From positions 4,526,001 to 4,590,000 of the forward strand of contig NC_064651.1 in the NCBI RefSeq assembly GCF_001723175.1: a DNA stretch of 64,000 nucleotides, written 5' to 3'. The notes beneath the pieces were generated by a model. That model was given only the letters and a program-made list of their open reading frames with translations. It was not told where the DNA came from and searched no databases. The DNA is from Penicillium oxalicum. Taxonomy: Eukaryota; Ascomycota; Eurotiomycetes; Eurotiales; Aspergillaceae. Positions 35,252 to 48,710 of the stretch are shown here, in pieces. Every line of letters starts with the position of its first letter. The stretch's first letter is position 1. The position numbers were made by a program, and so were the translations under genes.

Positions 35252-37236
35252 TATTCAGGCTGAAGACTTGAAGGGTATAGCTGGTAAGATCGGAAAGTGA
35301 TATAGGACTAGCAAATGTAGAGATGATCAACTTCGTAGGCAGGGCGGGGGGAAGGGGGTTTCAGTCTTGACGTCTGAGGGTGAAAGGGATCTCAGGTTCC
35401 GTTGACAGAATGATGGAAAGGGGGTCGAGAAAGCGAATCACTAAGTCAATTCGACCAGAGTACGAGTGACAGCGAAGAAGATGAAGTTGTCTCTGGACGT
35501 AGGGTCACTACGTAGGCGGGCACGTGATTGTTTGCTACCAGAGGTCAGGCCGGAGGTTTCGAAGTTTGGATCAATCCTCAATGCCTCCAGAATATCAATC
35601 AATTCAGAAGACACAGGCTTTGCTTACTGCAGACTAGCTTTAAAAATATGTATGACAGGCACATTTGCCTCAAGTCAACCCGATCCAGTTCCTATCCTTG
35701 GATCCCGTCAAAGCCAGACTTAAGCATGTGTGACATACTCCAAGAGTAGCTCAATCACTTTGCGATATTTCCTCTAGTCAGACCGGATCGAAGCCACGTT
35801 TTTGGTCATAAACCAAATACTTGCGTCATTCGATTATTACAAGGTCTTTATTCAGTGGGCGCTGGGATAATCTTGACGTATTCACCCTTCGACGACTGAT
35901 TGACCAGAGGGTGGTCATCGCCCACTAGGGTTGGCTTTTGTTGAGCTGACACTTGAGGATTTGGAACTCATTGAAGCTCATCTGACTCTTTCAGATTGAT
36001 ATCTTGCTGAGAAACCGGCAGGGAAAAACAAGCCCCATCTAAAGTAGCTTGGGATGACTTGTCCTGGTCTCGTCTCTGCGGGTGCACACGACCGACTTTG
36101 CAAGAAGTGTAGGTCTTCTATTGATTCTTTTCATTGTGTGGCTGAGTCAGGCTCACTGTACCACCAAGATACCTAATACTCTTACTAGAACCCGCAGCGG
36201 ATCTCTCTGTACCCATGGAGTGTGAGAGTTTCTCTCACCTGAGGGCAGGATTCAATGCCAACACAATCTTGGTGTGGTCGGTGGTAAGGCTGCCCTTCTT
36301 TGACGATGGGTACCTACCATTTCTGAGTAGTGAAATCCCGGTGGCAGTGGACCCCGGTATAGTGTTCGTTTGAGTTGATTTTGTGTCGAGCTTATGCCCC
36401 TGGGACCAGCCAGAAAGCAGCCACGTGGAAGACAAGGTGCATCACGGTATTTTCCTCCCCTTCCATGTCTACTCCTGTCGTCGTGCCGGCATGTTAGCAG
36501 TGTTTAAAGGGAACAAGGATCTAGGAGCGCTTACGTCCTCCGTTGGTTCAAGCAAACTCAACATCCAGGATCCCGTCTCCTTATTGGAAGCGTCCACGAG
36601 GGACCATCCCGCGGCAGAAATCAAAAGACTCAAAGCTCTCCGGTCTTCTCGGCAAGTCCTTGCGCTATGGGCTCTAGATCGCTGATCATATCCTCAAGTG
36701 CACACTTTGCCATGTCGATCGCTTCCGTTCTGTGATGGGGGCGCTTTTTAGTATGGTGAGATGGCGCCCTTCCCCCGCCTCTTCTTTTCAGCCTCGCTCA
36801 CTTTCAGTGGTGGCGCGAAAGGCAGCTTGACCACAAATGGTCACGTTACACACGCTCGACAAGCGGTTCCAGTTGGATGTGACAGGAAAGACCGCAGGGG
36901 ATAAGCCTGTTGAGCCGTAGAAAGAATCGAATACGACCCCACCACCCCTCACGTCACCGGATTTGCTGGAGATGAAGACCTTGGAGGCAACTCGGTGCCG
37001 GGCATCGGATCGTTCCCGCACAACACGCGCGGTGATTCACAGCGATCTTACTAACATTATATGACTCCAGTCAGCTCGGCTCAGAACCGATCGAGTCGTA
37101 GTCACTGTAATACTCTAGTCCTTTATATCCCGCTTACTCCGGTTCCTGGCCGCTGTGTTCGCCATTCATTTGATCTTATTTTGGTATAGGAAGCTCCCTC
37201 CTCTCCCGATCGACAACGGTTCACTTTGCATCGATC
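35252..37236. other. Divergent intergenic region (2 kb)
   Basis: No gene is supported. A plus-strand frame at 36383-36685 ends with a helix-like stretch but has no start context or family match. A short Cys-containing segment near 36055-36115 resembles a zinc-finger scrap. The last 150 bases are the leader of the MFS gene. Confidence 0.5.
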
Positions 37237-39305
37237 ATGGACGAGAAACCCGAGCTTGTCAGTCTCGCAGATACCGAAAAGAATGTTAGAGATCCATTGC
37301 CAAGGAAGTTGGCCGAATTTGAAGACCCGGATGCTGGGCTGAGTGAGGAGGAGAAAGCTGCTATTGTATGTTCATGTTCCATGTCACCGTTGGCGTTCCT
37401 CTACCCCAATCTACGCAGGAAAGAAGCAAAATAACCCTCGAAACGGGGTACATTGCCAAAAGGGCTCCCTTGACACATACGATTCTTACTGGGAGCTTGA
37501 TGGAATACAGGATCGCCGTCTTCTTTGGAAACTCGATCTTCGTCTTGTGCCGTGGCTGAGTCTGCTATACTTGATCTCATTCCTCGATCGGTAAGTATCA
37601 ATCCTCTTGCATGGTGGTCATGGCATTTTCCACCTCAAAAGACTCGCTCTTTCAAGACCTGACTCAATTAGGACCAACATTGGCAATGCAAAGATAGATG
37701 GTCTAGCCAAGGATCTCGGGTTGTCTCCCAACCAATACAACGCCACCCTCACTATCTTTTTCGTCTCTTATTCGGTGTTCGAACCATTGACCAATATCCT
37801 CCTCAAACGATTACGACCGAGTATTTTTATCCCGAGCATCATGCTGGCATGGGTATGTGGATTGCATGGCGTTTCTAATTGCTCCTCATTTCTGATCGGT
37901 CCTTTGACCGGCTCCCGGCGCATTTCCTTTGGTTCGCTTCTGACGGATATCCTCCACAGGGCGTCTGTATGACTTGTATGGGTCTCGTCAAAAACTACTC
38001 GGGATTGATGGCGGTCAGATGGTTCTTGGGACTCAGCGAGGCTGGTCTGTTCCCGGGTGTAGGATACTTTCTCTCATGTTGGTACCGCCGTTCCGAATTT
38101 GGTGTCCGCATGGCCATCTTCTTTTCTGCGGCCGCGTTAGCCGGGTCCTTCGGTGGTCTCCTGGCGGCAGCGATCGCCAAGATGGATGGAATTGGGAACA
38201 AGCCCGGGTGGGCCTGGATCTTCATTCTCGAAGGTCTGCTGACCATCGTGGTCGGCGTGGTCTCGTTCTGGTTTGTGTATGATTTCCCCGACGAGGCGAC
38301 CTTCCTCTCCCCAGAGGACCGTATACGAGTCCTGCGCCGATTGGCCGCGGATCAGCAGTCGAGCGCGGAACATGAAGAGTTCAAAATGTCCTACTTTTGG
38401 GCAAGTGTGAAGGACTGGAAGACCTGGCTGGGGGCCATAATCTACATGGGCGCAGACGGATCATTGTATGCATTCTCGTTGTTTGTGCCGACGATTATCA
38501 ATGAACTAGTGAGTCGTCTGGGTGGATCATTTGTGGTGTTGATACGTGCAAGAGTGCCTACTGACTTCATTCCAGGGTACGTTTGAACGATGCTGGTACA
38601 AAAGAGGAGGTTTCAAGAGGTCGGAGGAATCCTGTGCGCCCGCTAATCAGGTATCGGTATCCCACTGTAGGCTATAGTTCCATCCGTGCGCAATTGCTCA
38701 GTGTGCCCCCGTACGCCGCCGCCGCCATCCTCACCGTCCTCATCGGATTCATCGCGGATCGTACACGCCAGCGGGGCCTCTGCAACATCGGGGTCTCTCT
38801 TCTCGGAATGGTGGGCTTTGCCATGCTCTTGGGATGCAATTCTCCTGGGGCACGGTATGCTGGGGTCTTTCTCGGCGCCATGGGCATATACCCAGCTATC
38901 TCCAATACCATTTCCTGGGCGAGCAACAACATCGAAGGTATGCATGAAAGTAGATTTTTGGGAATTGAGGACTTCCGCAGCTGACTTCGAGACCTCGAAA
39001 CTGCAGGAGTCTACAAACGGGGCGTCTCCTTGGGCTTCATCATAGGATGGGGAAATCTGAATGGGATTGTTTCCTCCAACATTTACCGCGAGAAGGATAA
39101 GCCTCGGTACTACCCGGGCCATTCGGTCGTATTGGGTTACTTGGTTCTGTTTCTGTTCGGTGGATCGGTGGTGCAATACTGGCTGTTGCGTCGCGAGAAC
39201 GCGAAGCGCCGTCGTGGCGAGCGCGAGTCGTGGATTCAGGGACTGGATCACAGTCAGATTGAGCTGTTGGGCGATAAAAGGCCTGACTTTATATACACGC
39301 TCTGA
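37237..39305 (+). CDS. MFS transporter, allantoate/nicotinate (Dal5/Tna1) type
   Basis: An anion:cation symporter family carrier, probably importing a small organic anion such as a vitamin, allantoate or other carboxylate across the plasma membrane. Exons 37237-37365, 37511-37590, 37672-37852, 37960-38508, 38576 (one base), 38671-38937 and 39007-39305 give 501 residues. Family sequence includes LYLISFLDRTNIGNAK, LTNILLKRLRPS, GLSEAGLFPGVGYFLSCWY, VYDFPDEATFLSPEDR and the late GVSLGFIIGWGNLNG. Twelve helices are expected. The odd feature is between INEL and GYSSIRAQ: one 162-nt intron would leave the frame off by one base, while two introns (38509-38575 and 38577-38670), both with good ends and branch points, flank a single G that restores the frame. 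The gene converges on the DUF6314-like gene. Confidence 0.9.
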
Positions 39306-39562
39306 GATGTTTGCGGTAGAAACATCATCTCAATATAGAATATGCAGACGAGGAAAAGGAGTAATTCCATAAGTCGTGCTGAAAGATGTGCGAGTCACCA
39401 TCACTACGAGAGGGAATCACATCGGCGAGGAAAGTGAAACACAATCGAGGAGATTTCCAATCGAGCCTTTTTCACGCTCAGAGGTGACTTGATCTTGGAA
39501 GGGGACAATTTGCACCCAACTCAAACGGGGACAGTGGCGAGCATCGACGTACCTCCACCTCG

Positions 39563-40225
39563 TCAAGCTCTCTCGTAGCGATTGATAATGTCTTGATTCT
39601 TTTTAGGACCTCGAACCACATGGCGACTGGCCCAGCTCACCACCTCGCCTGTCTGGGAGCGAATTCGAAAAGCATACGCAGTTCGATACATATCATTGAT
39701 GCAGAGATGGTTGCCTTGGGCCGTCAAGACAGTGGTCTCCGTCTCGTCGAGGCCGCTTTTAGGTGGAAGAGGAGGAGTCACCAATTCCCCGTCACTATCC
39801 CTCTCAGCTACATCGCTTTTCCTGGCAGCTGGATTGGCCTCGGTTTCATGGGATCCTTGGCCCTGATATGTGGCGTCGGCAAAGTCAAAGGTGTGAAACA
39901 GGTAATCGGCCTCTTCCGGACCCGGCGCAACCTTGACAAACCAGACACTGATTCGCCCGGCGTCCTCTGACTCTCGCCAGATGTACTTTTTGGTCCACCG
40001 CAGGCCTGGTTGCGCGGCTCCTCCCGTAACCGCTGAAGGGATCTCGCCCTCCTCGCTGTAGAGCCAATCGCGCTCGGCGGAAGAGGGTAACGGCGTGAAA
40101 GCGGCGGTGCCGCGCAGCTCCCCGTTCAGATCAAGAGGGTTATCGCTACGAAGCGTCCGAATCAGGGTCCATCGAGAGTTACCCAGTGAGCTGAGCAAAG
40201 GGAGAAGCTGGCGTGAGGACAACAT
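39563..40225 (-). CDS. DUF6314-like conserved fungal protein
   Basis: An intronless 220-residue protein. Its pattern fits the DUF6314 family as I know it: an N-terminal GNSRWTLIRTL segment, GELRGTAAFTPL, YSEEGEIP, LRWTKKYIWRES, ISVWFVKV, DYLFHTFDF and a C-terminal block HLCINDMYRTAYAF. Such proteins look like small single-domain beta-barrels with no known biochemical role. An acidic insertion of about 40 residues (from QGQGSHETEANP) sits between the last two conserved blocks. There is no signal peptide or membrane segment. The gene stops 258 bp from the convergent MFS gene. Confidence 0.72.
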   Translation of the reverse strand: MLSSRQLLPLLSSLGNSRWTLIRTLRSDNPLDLNGELRGTAAFTPLPSSAERDWLYSEEGEIPSAVTGGAAQPGLRWTKKYIWRESEDAGRISVWFVKVAPGPEEADYLFHTFDFADATYQGQGSHETEANPAARKSDVAERDSDGELVTPPLPPKSGLDETETTVLTAQGNHLCINDMYRTAYAFRIRSQTGEVVSWASRHVVRGPKKNQDIINRYERA

Positions 40226-43200
40226 TGGACGGTCACAGGTGCATTGGGGATGCTGGAGTTGGACCTTGGACGGGAGCCACCAGCACGTGGGGTTCGACCG
40301 GACCCACGACGGACCGGAGCAAGTCGCAGTATGACTTAAGCGGACAGCTGTGGCTGGCTTGGGGAGTCAGTATTGATGCCTGAGGCCAGCAATGCCTGCA
40401 CCCGATACTCGTACTAGCATCTTCGAGTACACTTTCGTACATACATTGAAAGGCCTGAGTGTACACTTTTAGTGGTACTATTGACGATCATCAATATATT
40501 ATTTGCTTGAGTGATCCCAATGCACGTGGATTATGTGAACTGCAATGTGATTCATGGCCATGATGTGTCAAATATCATTACTGAACTATCATTCTTCCGC
40601 TCAACAATCTAGGATTACTGTCCACAGGGACGTTCACCCGATTCTTAAAGAAGTATGCTTCCAAGATGTTATCAGAAAGCTGGAAGGCTAAGTGGGAAAG
40701 AAGTGCATTTGTGTAGGACAGTTGGAGGCCGCTCGTGACCACCATGGCCTGAAGACCCTTTCGATAGACAATGTGGTAATCAAGTTTCCGTGATGATTCG
40801 ATATATCTCTTGGAAAAGCCCCCGGGAGAGTCGTTACGCTAGTCCTTTGCCTCTCCAAGATAAACAGCAAGGGTTATGTCACTACCAGCAGATGTGTATA
40901 TTGAACCAGAGTCCCTATTACTTCACAAGACAGGGTCTTGTGATCGATGAGGGGCCGACCTATTGGACCATCGGCACAGGAATCATTGATCAAATGCGCC
41001 GACTCGCACATCAATCCTTTTGGCTTCTATACTAACCAAAAGGGCTAACTCATTCCTATCATTGACTTTGTTCAGAGGTTGACCATGAATAGGTAGAGCT
41101 TTGGCACTTACACCGTGCCTTTTTGTCCTTCACTCGACTTTGGGTACTGTGAGGTCTTGTTTGTCGGTATTGTAATGGATTTCGGTGTGGCCAATGAGCG
41201 AGTAGGAAAACTCGAGAGACTGAAGCGTCTGGGGGCAGGACAACAAGGACAGGTAGCGTGTTTATTCCACCGGTTGCTGCCTTTTGTAATCGGTGGTCTT
41301 TGTGTTAAAGTTGTGGATATACACATGGTATCAGGCACTATAAGATATGAGCACTGCGGGCGAGTTTGAGTTGGCTTGTTTCATTCGGCCCGCCCAAACA
41401 GCACAAATGCCCAAGGTCAAGGTTTTGGAGCAGGCTAGGGCCAAAAGGTGCAGCCATCTAAGCACAAGCCCACTACCTAGTCAGTCGCGCGACCGTCGGA
41501 CGAATTTCATGCCATCGTGCGACTCCAAAGGAGCACTGTTCACCTGCTAGAACCAGAAGGCTAGGCGTTGAGGTGGTCGTCGTTTTTTGCTCAGTAGCGA
41601 CATATCGGGATTACTAGAAACTAATCTCGGAGCGAAGCGACGCTATAGTAACGGCAAATCCTTCCTTTCTGCGAATTCCTCGGCCCTGTTTCATTCCCCA
41701 GGCGATGTAAAAGTCATTGATGGCACCAGGCGACTCTGGTGCGACAGGCCCTGAGGCATCAAATGGGTAACATTCTATGACTGGAGCTATCCTTTGGCTA
41801 TTCTAAGAGGGATGCTGAATTTAGTCCTTGATTTAACGCCGAATGCGTAAAATTTGATTTTTGGCTGTTGATAACTTGGCTGCTATAATGTGGGTGGAAA
41901 GTGAGTGTAGACATGATCCTTGATTTGACTCGTACGGCTCATCGGTTCGCTTCGTCCTCATATTATTAATGACAAATCGACCAACTACATAGCTGGTCAC
42001 TCCCAAGGGCAGAGGCGGCTTCACCCACCTCGGGAATAACGACGGAGGCGGTCCCTCACGGTTGGCGTTTATACGGGAAAAAAAAACACCCTTTCCTTCG
42101 ACCGCTTGCTCTCAGCCAAACAACTTGGCCAGACCAAAATCAAGACCAGCCTTATACTGTATGCGATGTGGGCCGACACGGCACAGCAAGCGCCACAATG
42201 TAATTAGTGCAGCCTCTTCATAAATCAAGCTACCAGTTGTCTGGGGACTTGACCACGCATGAATCTTCCGGCGATCGAGGATCGGTAAGAGGTTGGGGCA
42301 TCGAAGCACTGCCCGATCTCTTCTCAACCGAGGCAGATTTTCGTCAACGTGAGATCAAGCCCGGACCAGGCAAATTAACCTGACTTGAGGGGGGCCCCTA
42401 CCCAAGGGACTGGGGAGTTGGTGCTCATTATGGGGAGTAGGCAAAAGAAGAAAATCGGCATATTATTATCATCAATCCGGAAGGGCCGGATGCTTCCGCA
42501 CAGCACCAACGCTGCAGTCCAATGCCATCCTGTCTGTGTGAGCTTTTCGGACAGGTGCCAATGGAAATAAATCGCACCGGCGAGGTCGATGAAAGTCTCT
42601 GGATGTAAGTAGCTTAGGCACTGAGCTGCGGGATGAGTCAAGAAGAAGAGTAATACTGCTCTTATTAATACATGGACAATTAACTTCTTGTCAATAGGCA
42701 TTGAATTCTGGATGTGCCAAGCATTGGCGTTTGATGCTCCAGCTCTCCATGACCGCTACAATCGTGGACTCTGTGATTCGTCAACGCACCAATTACCAGA
42801 TCCGGCGGGAATCCGGTCCATCGGTGCTTCTCTCCAAACACCCATTCCGGCTTCTACAAAAGACATCAAATTGTGATTGACAGGCCTCTCTGAATCTTGA
42901 CTCAATATTTTGTCAGTGCGATCATCATCCATCTCCACTCAATGGGTTGAAACTCTGATGCTGCTGATCCCATCTATCTTCCTGCTCGGGTGCTCGTTCG
43001 TCAAAGAATTGAAGCGATTGGGCGAGAAGAGTGATCCTCAATGATGATAGGGAAAATTGTGATAGACAAGGACCCACTCTTCTTGAACTCCAGAACGCTG
43101 TAAAAGGGCAAGTAGGCTGAATTGTGATCATCTTGTATGATTTGGGACATGCCACCCCTATCTCAGAGTGTTGCCTGTGGTGCTGGAGGGCGCGCAGTGG

Positions 43201-44296
43201 TGTCTGGTGTCATGTACAGCCGGATCGCTTGAATGTTGTGTCTCGCTCTCTCATTGTCAGCAATCAGTAAGCCGTTTTCCCCGTCCGATCATCGACCTCC
43301 ACGCAGTTGCGTGACACTTGAGGTCCTCATCGCTCTCCCGATTCTGGATCCTTCTTTATGTGGGGAAGAATCCATGACAGGGGGCTGACGAATCGGTGAT
43401 CGGGGGAGAGGGAGGAAAAAGAAGAAAAGTGAGAGCGAGAGGCAGTTCGAGAATGAAAGCTCTGTCGTATTCGTTCAATGGTTAGCTTCAGGGCACAGCC
43501 CCATCATGGTCTGGGGAAGACCCTGGAAACTGCACACTTTGCCTAGCCGAGCGTCTGGCTAGATCCGGCATGACGCTGCACATCGCAGGAATCGAGCGAT
43601 GGGAGAGTAATCGACAAGATCTCATTGGTGACGTCTCGGCCCCTTTCAGAAAAGGATGGGAGGCATGGACCACGAGGTACCTTCTCCCCCATTTGCTCCA
43701 CATACGGCGGATGAACTGTCCCTGAGCTCGGAACTGGCTGGTGGTTGGTATACACCTGCTTTGGTTGCCGCAACTAGAGGGGAACCCGGTGCACTGCAGC
43801 TTCTACCTGATATCGTACAGTGACTCCAGTTCGAACTCAGTGGTCCACTTGTCCGACGGTCCCTGCGCAGTGGGCACTGGGACAGTATCGGGTGGTATGG
43901 CACAGTATGAGCCCGGCTCAGTTACGGTATCTTACCTTACCAACACATCGTCTTGTTTGGCTGTACCCACGGCATGTATAACTCCATCATTTCTGATTCG
44001 CTTTCCATGCATCGCCAGTGATCGAGACGGCCCTGATGGCTCCCGTCTAGCGAGTGACCAACGATCGTCGTCCAGCGATTAATCAAATTTACATTTTTTT
44101 TTTGAAAAGATAGCCGAGGAAAAAGTCCATCTTGTTGAGCTCAGACCATGAACCAATGTGAGCTGGGGTGGCCCCTGGGCCTCGCTGGTTGGGGAATACT
44201 TAAGACAAAACATTTTCCCTCCCTTTCCAAACTGTCGAAGAGTTTAAAGTCCAAAGTGTTCATCGACTTCCGCGACTCTTAAGTCTCCACTTGAAC
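40226..44296. other. Long intergenic region (4.1 kb)
   Basis: I found no gene, repeat array or RNA gene. Short open frames on both strands have no family features and no plausible splicing. The last 150 bases are the promoter of the GPI protein gene. Confidence 0.5.
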
Positions 44297-45409
44297 ATGC
44301 GTTTCACTTCTGCCCTTGTCGCGGCCGCGGCCGCGGGTTCTGCTCTGGCCCAACGTCCCTCCAACACGTCCATCTGTGACTACTACACCACTGCCCTGTT
44401 GAAGGAGAACAATGCCACCAACCAGTACACTCTCTTGACTCTTGTGGTCAATACTGCGGTTATTGGAAACTACACCCAGCCTAATGTGGGTGTCAGCGTT
44501 CCGGGTATTCTCAACCCCAATGGCACCTACAACGGTACCAAGGTCAACCTGGTACCCTATTTCAACGGAGGTCTTGCCTCCACCAACGACAATGGCAAGG
44601 CTGTGGCCCGAAACTTCCTTGACGGCGGTGGTGCTGCCCCCCTGATGAAGAACATGCCCGCCGAGGACATGAACTCCAACCAATAGTGCGTGCCTGCGTG
44701 GTCTCCCAAGCCCTTTCGTTTACGAACCTGCATCAATGTGTCTAACTAACAAATACAGCTACCTCATGACCCACTTGTACGAGTTCTTCGGCAGCCTGCT
44801 TGGCTGCTCTCAGTACGGTATGAAGGGCTTCCCAGAGTACTCTGGCGATGCCAGCATGTACAAGGTCCACAAGTAAGTGTGGTCACACATGCGTCTGCCC
44901 TTTTTTCTATCGTTGAGAAAAGCTTGACTAACCACTCGCTTTCATTCAGGTTCATGGTCCTGAACCCTTACGAGATGGGCTACTTCATTGAGCAGGTGGC
45001 TCTCTCGGCTGCTTCCTTCGGTGTTGCCGAGTCTGACATTATGGCGGTTGGCAAAGCCCTGAACTCGCTTTTCAACTACCGCTGCGCACCCGAGGTGACG
45101 GTCATCAAGGCTCAGGGTCCTCAGTGGCAGAGCACTTGCACTGACTCGTCCTGCCCGCTGGCCGACAATGCCACTTGCTCTGCTTACGAGATGGTGCCCC
45201 AGCCCGCCGTTGCCAACGCGACCCTTGCCATGGGTGAGGGTAGCAACTCGAGCTCCTCCGCGTCCGGCTCCAGCACTGCCACCATGTCTGGCTCCATGAC
45301 TGCCTCCATGTCTGGCGCTGCCGCCACTGCCACTTACAACGCTGCTTCCGTTGTCGCTCCCGGGCTGACTGGTGTCTTTGCCGCCGCCGCTGCGATCTTT
45401 GCTCTGTAA
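44297..45409 (+). CDS. Secreted, probably GPI-anchored cell-surface protein
   Basis: Three exons, 44297-44685, 44759-44872 and 44950-45409, give 320 residues. A signal peptide covers residues 1-18 and is followed by QRPSNTSICDYY. The middle part carries many N-glycosylation sequons (for example NTS, NAT, NYT, NGT) and an ordered block with GGGAAPLMKNMPAEDMNSNQ, YYLMTHLYEFFGSLLGCS and VLNPYEMGYFIEQVALSAASFGVA. A Ser/Thr/Met-rich stalk follows from about residue 263. The C-terminus is a hydrophobic Ala-rich segment ending in FAL, after small residues suited to GPI attachment. I recall this as a conserved extracellular family of filamentous ascomycetes without a firm function. C-biased codons suggest high expression. 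The start at 44297 is the ATG that begins the signal peptide. Confidence 0.88.
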
Positions 45410-48400
45410 ATGTTTCCACGATGAGATAATCCACTAATGGTGTGAGGATGTGATCGTCCTCGGGCAAGTCTAGGACCGTACTTGTATGATGAGCAGGTGA
45501 AGCTTAATTTGGTGTTGAATCAATTGCATATTATGATCCTTGGTCTCAATCGCAATCAATCTTGTTCAGTGATAGACATCCCCAAGTTGGCGCTACATTG
45601 CGTGCAACCATGAGACACTACTAGACCCCAGATCTTCTGATGAAAGTGCACCAAAATCTCAATCACCGGCATCGACGTCCTTTGCTAGTTTTGGCACCCT
45701 TCATGGTGCAATCTCTGCATTTGCATTGCGTGTGGGCACCTCTTCAAGCTGCCTGCATTGATCGAGTGCCAAGAGCCTGTCCATGGCTTTTCTCTCTCGG
45801 CACGAGTCATGGAAGTCACTTGCGATCGCCACCACCCGACTTGTTTTGAGCAGATGTATGTTTCTTTTCCCCAATTTTCACACCCACCGGAAGCCTGGTA
45901 CAGGCTGTGCTCGCTACCTTCCAAATGAGAGACAGATGTCGGTGGGCACTCAATTCCCTTAGTCCTGCAATAGAGCAATACAATACCATCGGCGCGGTAA
46001 CAGCGAAATGGTAGCAAGCACTGTAAGCCCCACTCCGAGTACTTTGAAAAGAATTTACACAACTTCGCGGTCCCGGCCCTTGGATAGGATTCAAAGCGAC
46101 AAGTTAAGCTAGCGTAGGCCTCATCTCAAATTGTTTCCAGACTCTAACCGAGACTTACGTGCCTACCTAGTACGGCCTCATCCCGGCTCGACATGGCAAC
46201 TGTAAGCTAATCACACACAGTAGTCTACCTACTTACTGCTGAACGTATGTGAACCTAAGGCCTGCAAATTCCACATTCCATGGAAGTGCTTATGCGCAGC
46301 CTGTCAGCCCATGTGTGCAGAATTCCAGCAATTTTCACCTATGCAGATACTGGAAATAGCTCTACCCCCCACCCCTGCGATCCCATCATTCTTTTTCCGC
46401 GGATCCATGATTCTCATGAGATTGATGATCGAGCAGACTCGGCCCTCGCCCAATGAAGCGGAACTAGAATGCCATCGCCAAGACAAGTCAACTCCATCTG
46501 ATCTGGACTTAGCTTTTTGATTGTTCGAAAAGGGTCGCGTTCTAAAGCGTGCTTTCGTCATTTCCACGATAGATGACGGCTTTAAAAAAGTCACAATCGT
46601 AGAAATGGATTTCACTTTGATGGTGGAGCCATTTCAAAAAAGAGATTGATGAGAACATAATTGGTGCGAAACAAAGTCTAGGCCAGAGATACTGAGTGGT
46701 AGAGGTTGGTATGACTAAGAGGGTTTCTACGATACTCCATCCGCAAGACAGCGATGGTATTTTTCCACTGTGAGGGGGTTACTACCTACAGTGTAGAGGT
46801 CAGTGGATTTGAACAGATTGACACTACAACTGAGGTTCTGTGATCCATTCTCGTAACCAACGGTCATTTTTTTGATCCGGGGCCTTTTAGCGAGAATTTA
46901 AAGCTCATAATAATCATGGTATGCTCTGCTCTTTGGAGAGACCAGGATAGCATGGATATGTAGGCCATGGTTCGCATCCATGATATTGTACGACAGGCGT
47001 GAGCCGATCGTGAAGTGTTTGAAAAGGGATTCTGGGCAATGCCTTGATCATCAGGGCAGTATGAAATTCAGATTTCGATCAATCAAGTACCACAGCCGAT
47101 TGGAAGAAAACATGGAATTCTACCTCTTCGCATGACTCTTCACGACTATAGAGGAGGCAGGGCTGGACCTGGGGCCCTGAGTCAGCATCCCGATAGCCCT
47201 TCAGGCGCAGAAGGTCAATCGCGGTGCCAAACACGATCATGAACGTCATAACACGGGGTAGCGTGAATCGGTTGCGTCCATTAAGCAAAGCCCGAGGAGA
47301 CATACTTTACTAATCACAGCGCGACCAAATGTACCTCAAACAGCCAAGGATACTTTTTCCAGTCTAATCATAGCATTATAAAGATTGAGTGATTGAAACA
47401 TGGGGTGCGAGTTTTTTTTAGTGACGTCACCGGTCAGCTGCTTGCAATCGACCCCCGGACGTGAGGTCAAGCCTGGTTGCTAAGGGTCGAGATCGGGTGA
47501 TGGTCCGATCTTTGGAGACCAGGCGAGCAAAGGACGCCGGTAGCTCCGGCATCGAGTAAAACAACAAACAAAAGCTGCTGCCAGACGCATGTTTGACTAT
47601 ATGCAGATTGAGCGGGCAGTCGAGAGGGCAGAATTTTTATTATTCTGAGCTACGCGTCGACAGATTGGACTGCCACAAACAATTTATGCTTGCCTCTCAA
47701 GTTGACAGTCCACGACCACTAATGCAATCTCAGATTTTGTTTTCCCTTGGCTGACTGCCAATATGGCTCTTTTCACTCGCTCTCGCCATCTCCATCTGGC
47801 ATGTCCTCCAGATTTTTACAACCTGAGCAGTCTGCACTGGGCATCCTGGAAACCCTTAAAAAAGGCACCAAACCCATTTCTACAAAATTATTGGCCTTTC
47901 CTTGCCTGAAGCTCGATAAGGTTTGAGCTTACTGGGAGCGAAAGGAATCCGATTGGTCGTATTCTCCCGCTCTCTCCGTGAGTCTGCCTGATACAGCTCG
48001 GTCCGTTGAATCCATACCAGTATTGGTAATACGTACAGGTGGTGATCTTTACAAATCTTACATCGCATCCCAGTTCTGGGATGCGGGCCATGTTTACTTG
48101 GTCAAGAGCTCCTTGATGCGTTCTTAGGTCCAAAGAAAGAAAAATCCAGCAATTCATATGCGAACAGGAGCGACTCCCACACCCAGTCAGGGTTTTGCTT
48201 GGTTATTGGTGTTTCCGCATGGCATGGAAGCGAGCAAAATCTGAGGCAGGTCGGTTTGAGCCAACTAATAATCGAGAACCTTCAACATATCCGACATAGA
48301 GACCAGTGTACCACATTCTCTGTAGTTCTCAGGGCAGCGAGAGTGGGCACTGGTGATGAGTATTCCACTTTTTTGAGGATCGAATGGGCAGACCTTGGCA

Positions 48401-48710
48401 CCCGATCCAACCGAGATGGGCTTTGGAGCGCACGGAGTTCACAACCATGGTCCATTAAACGTGGCGTGTGATCCGCAGGAAAAAAATTATAATAATAATC
48501 CTCCATAATACGGGGGATGGTCCATGCAAATGAGATTTAGGACAAGCGCCAGGGGCATAGCCTCGGAAGAAGATGTCAATTAACTGGAGCTCGGGTCCAA
48601 CCTTCGACTCGGCGTGAGCGATCTATAAGGCATTGCTGCGACCCATACTCAGGATTTGCGCGTCAGTTGTTTCTTTGCATGCTCACCGACACAGTCTCTC
48701 ATTGTTCAAA
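45410..48710. other. Long intergenic region (3.3 kb)
   Basis: No gene is supported. Minus-strand frames at 47079-47303 and 47888-48157 are short and featureless. The region looks lower in GC than neighbouring coding DNA and could be decayed transposon DNA, but I see no terminal repeats. Confidence 0.5.

Noticed and set aside
36055..36685. Cys-containing segment and a 100-codon plus-strand frame
   Set aside because: The CKKC scrap and the downstream frame cannot be joined into a zinc-finger protein; probably chance or a gene remnant.
47888..48157. 89-codon minus-strand frame, possible small protein
   Set aside because: No signal peptide, no conserved Cys framework and no promoter evidence.
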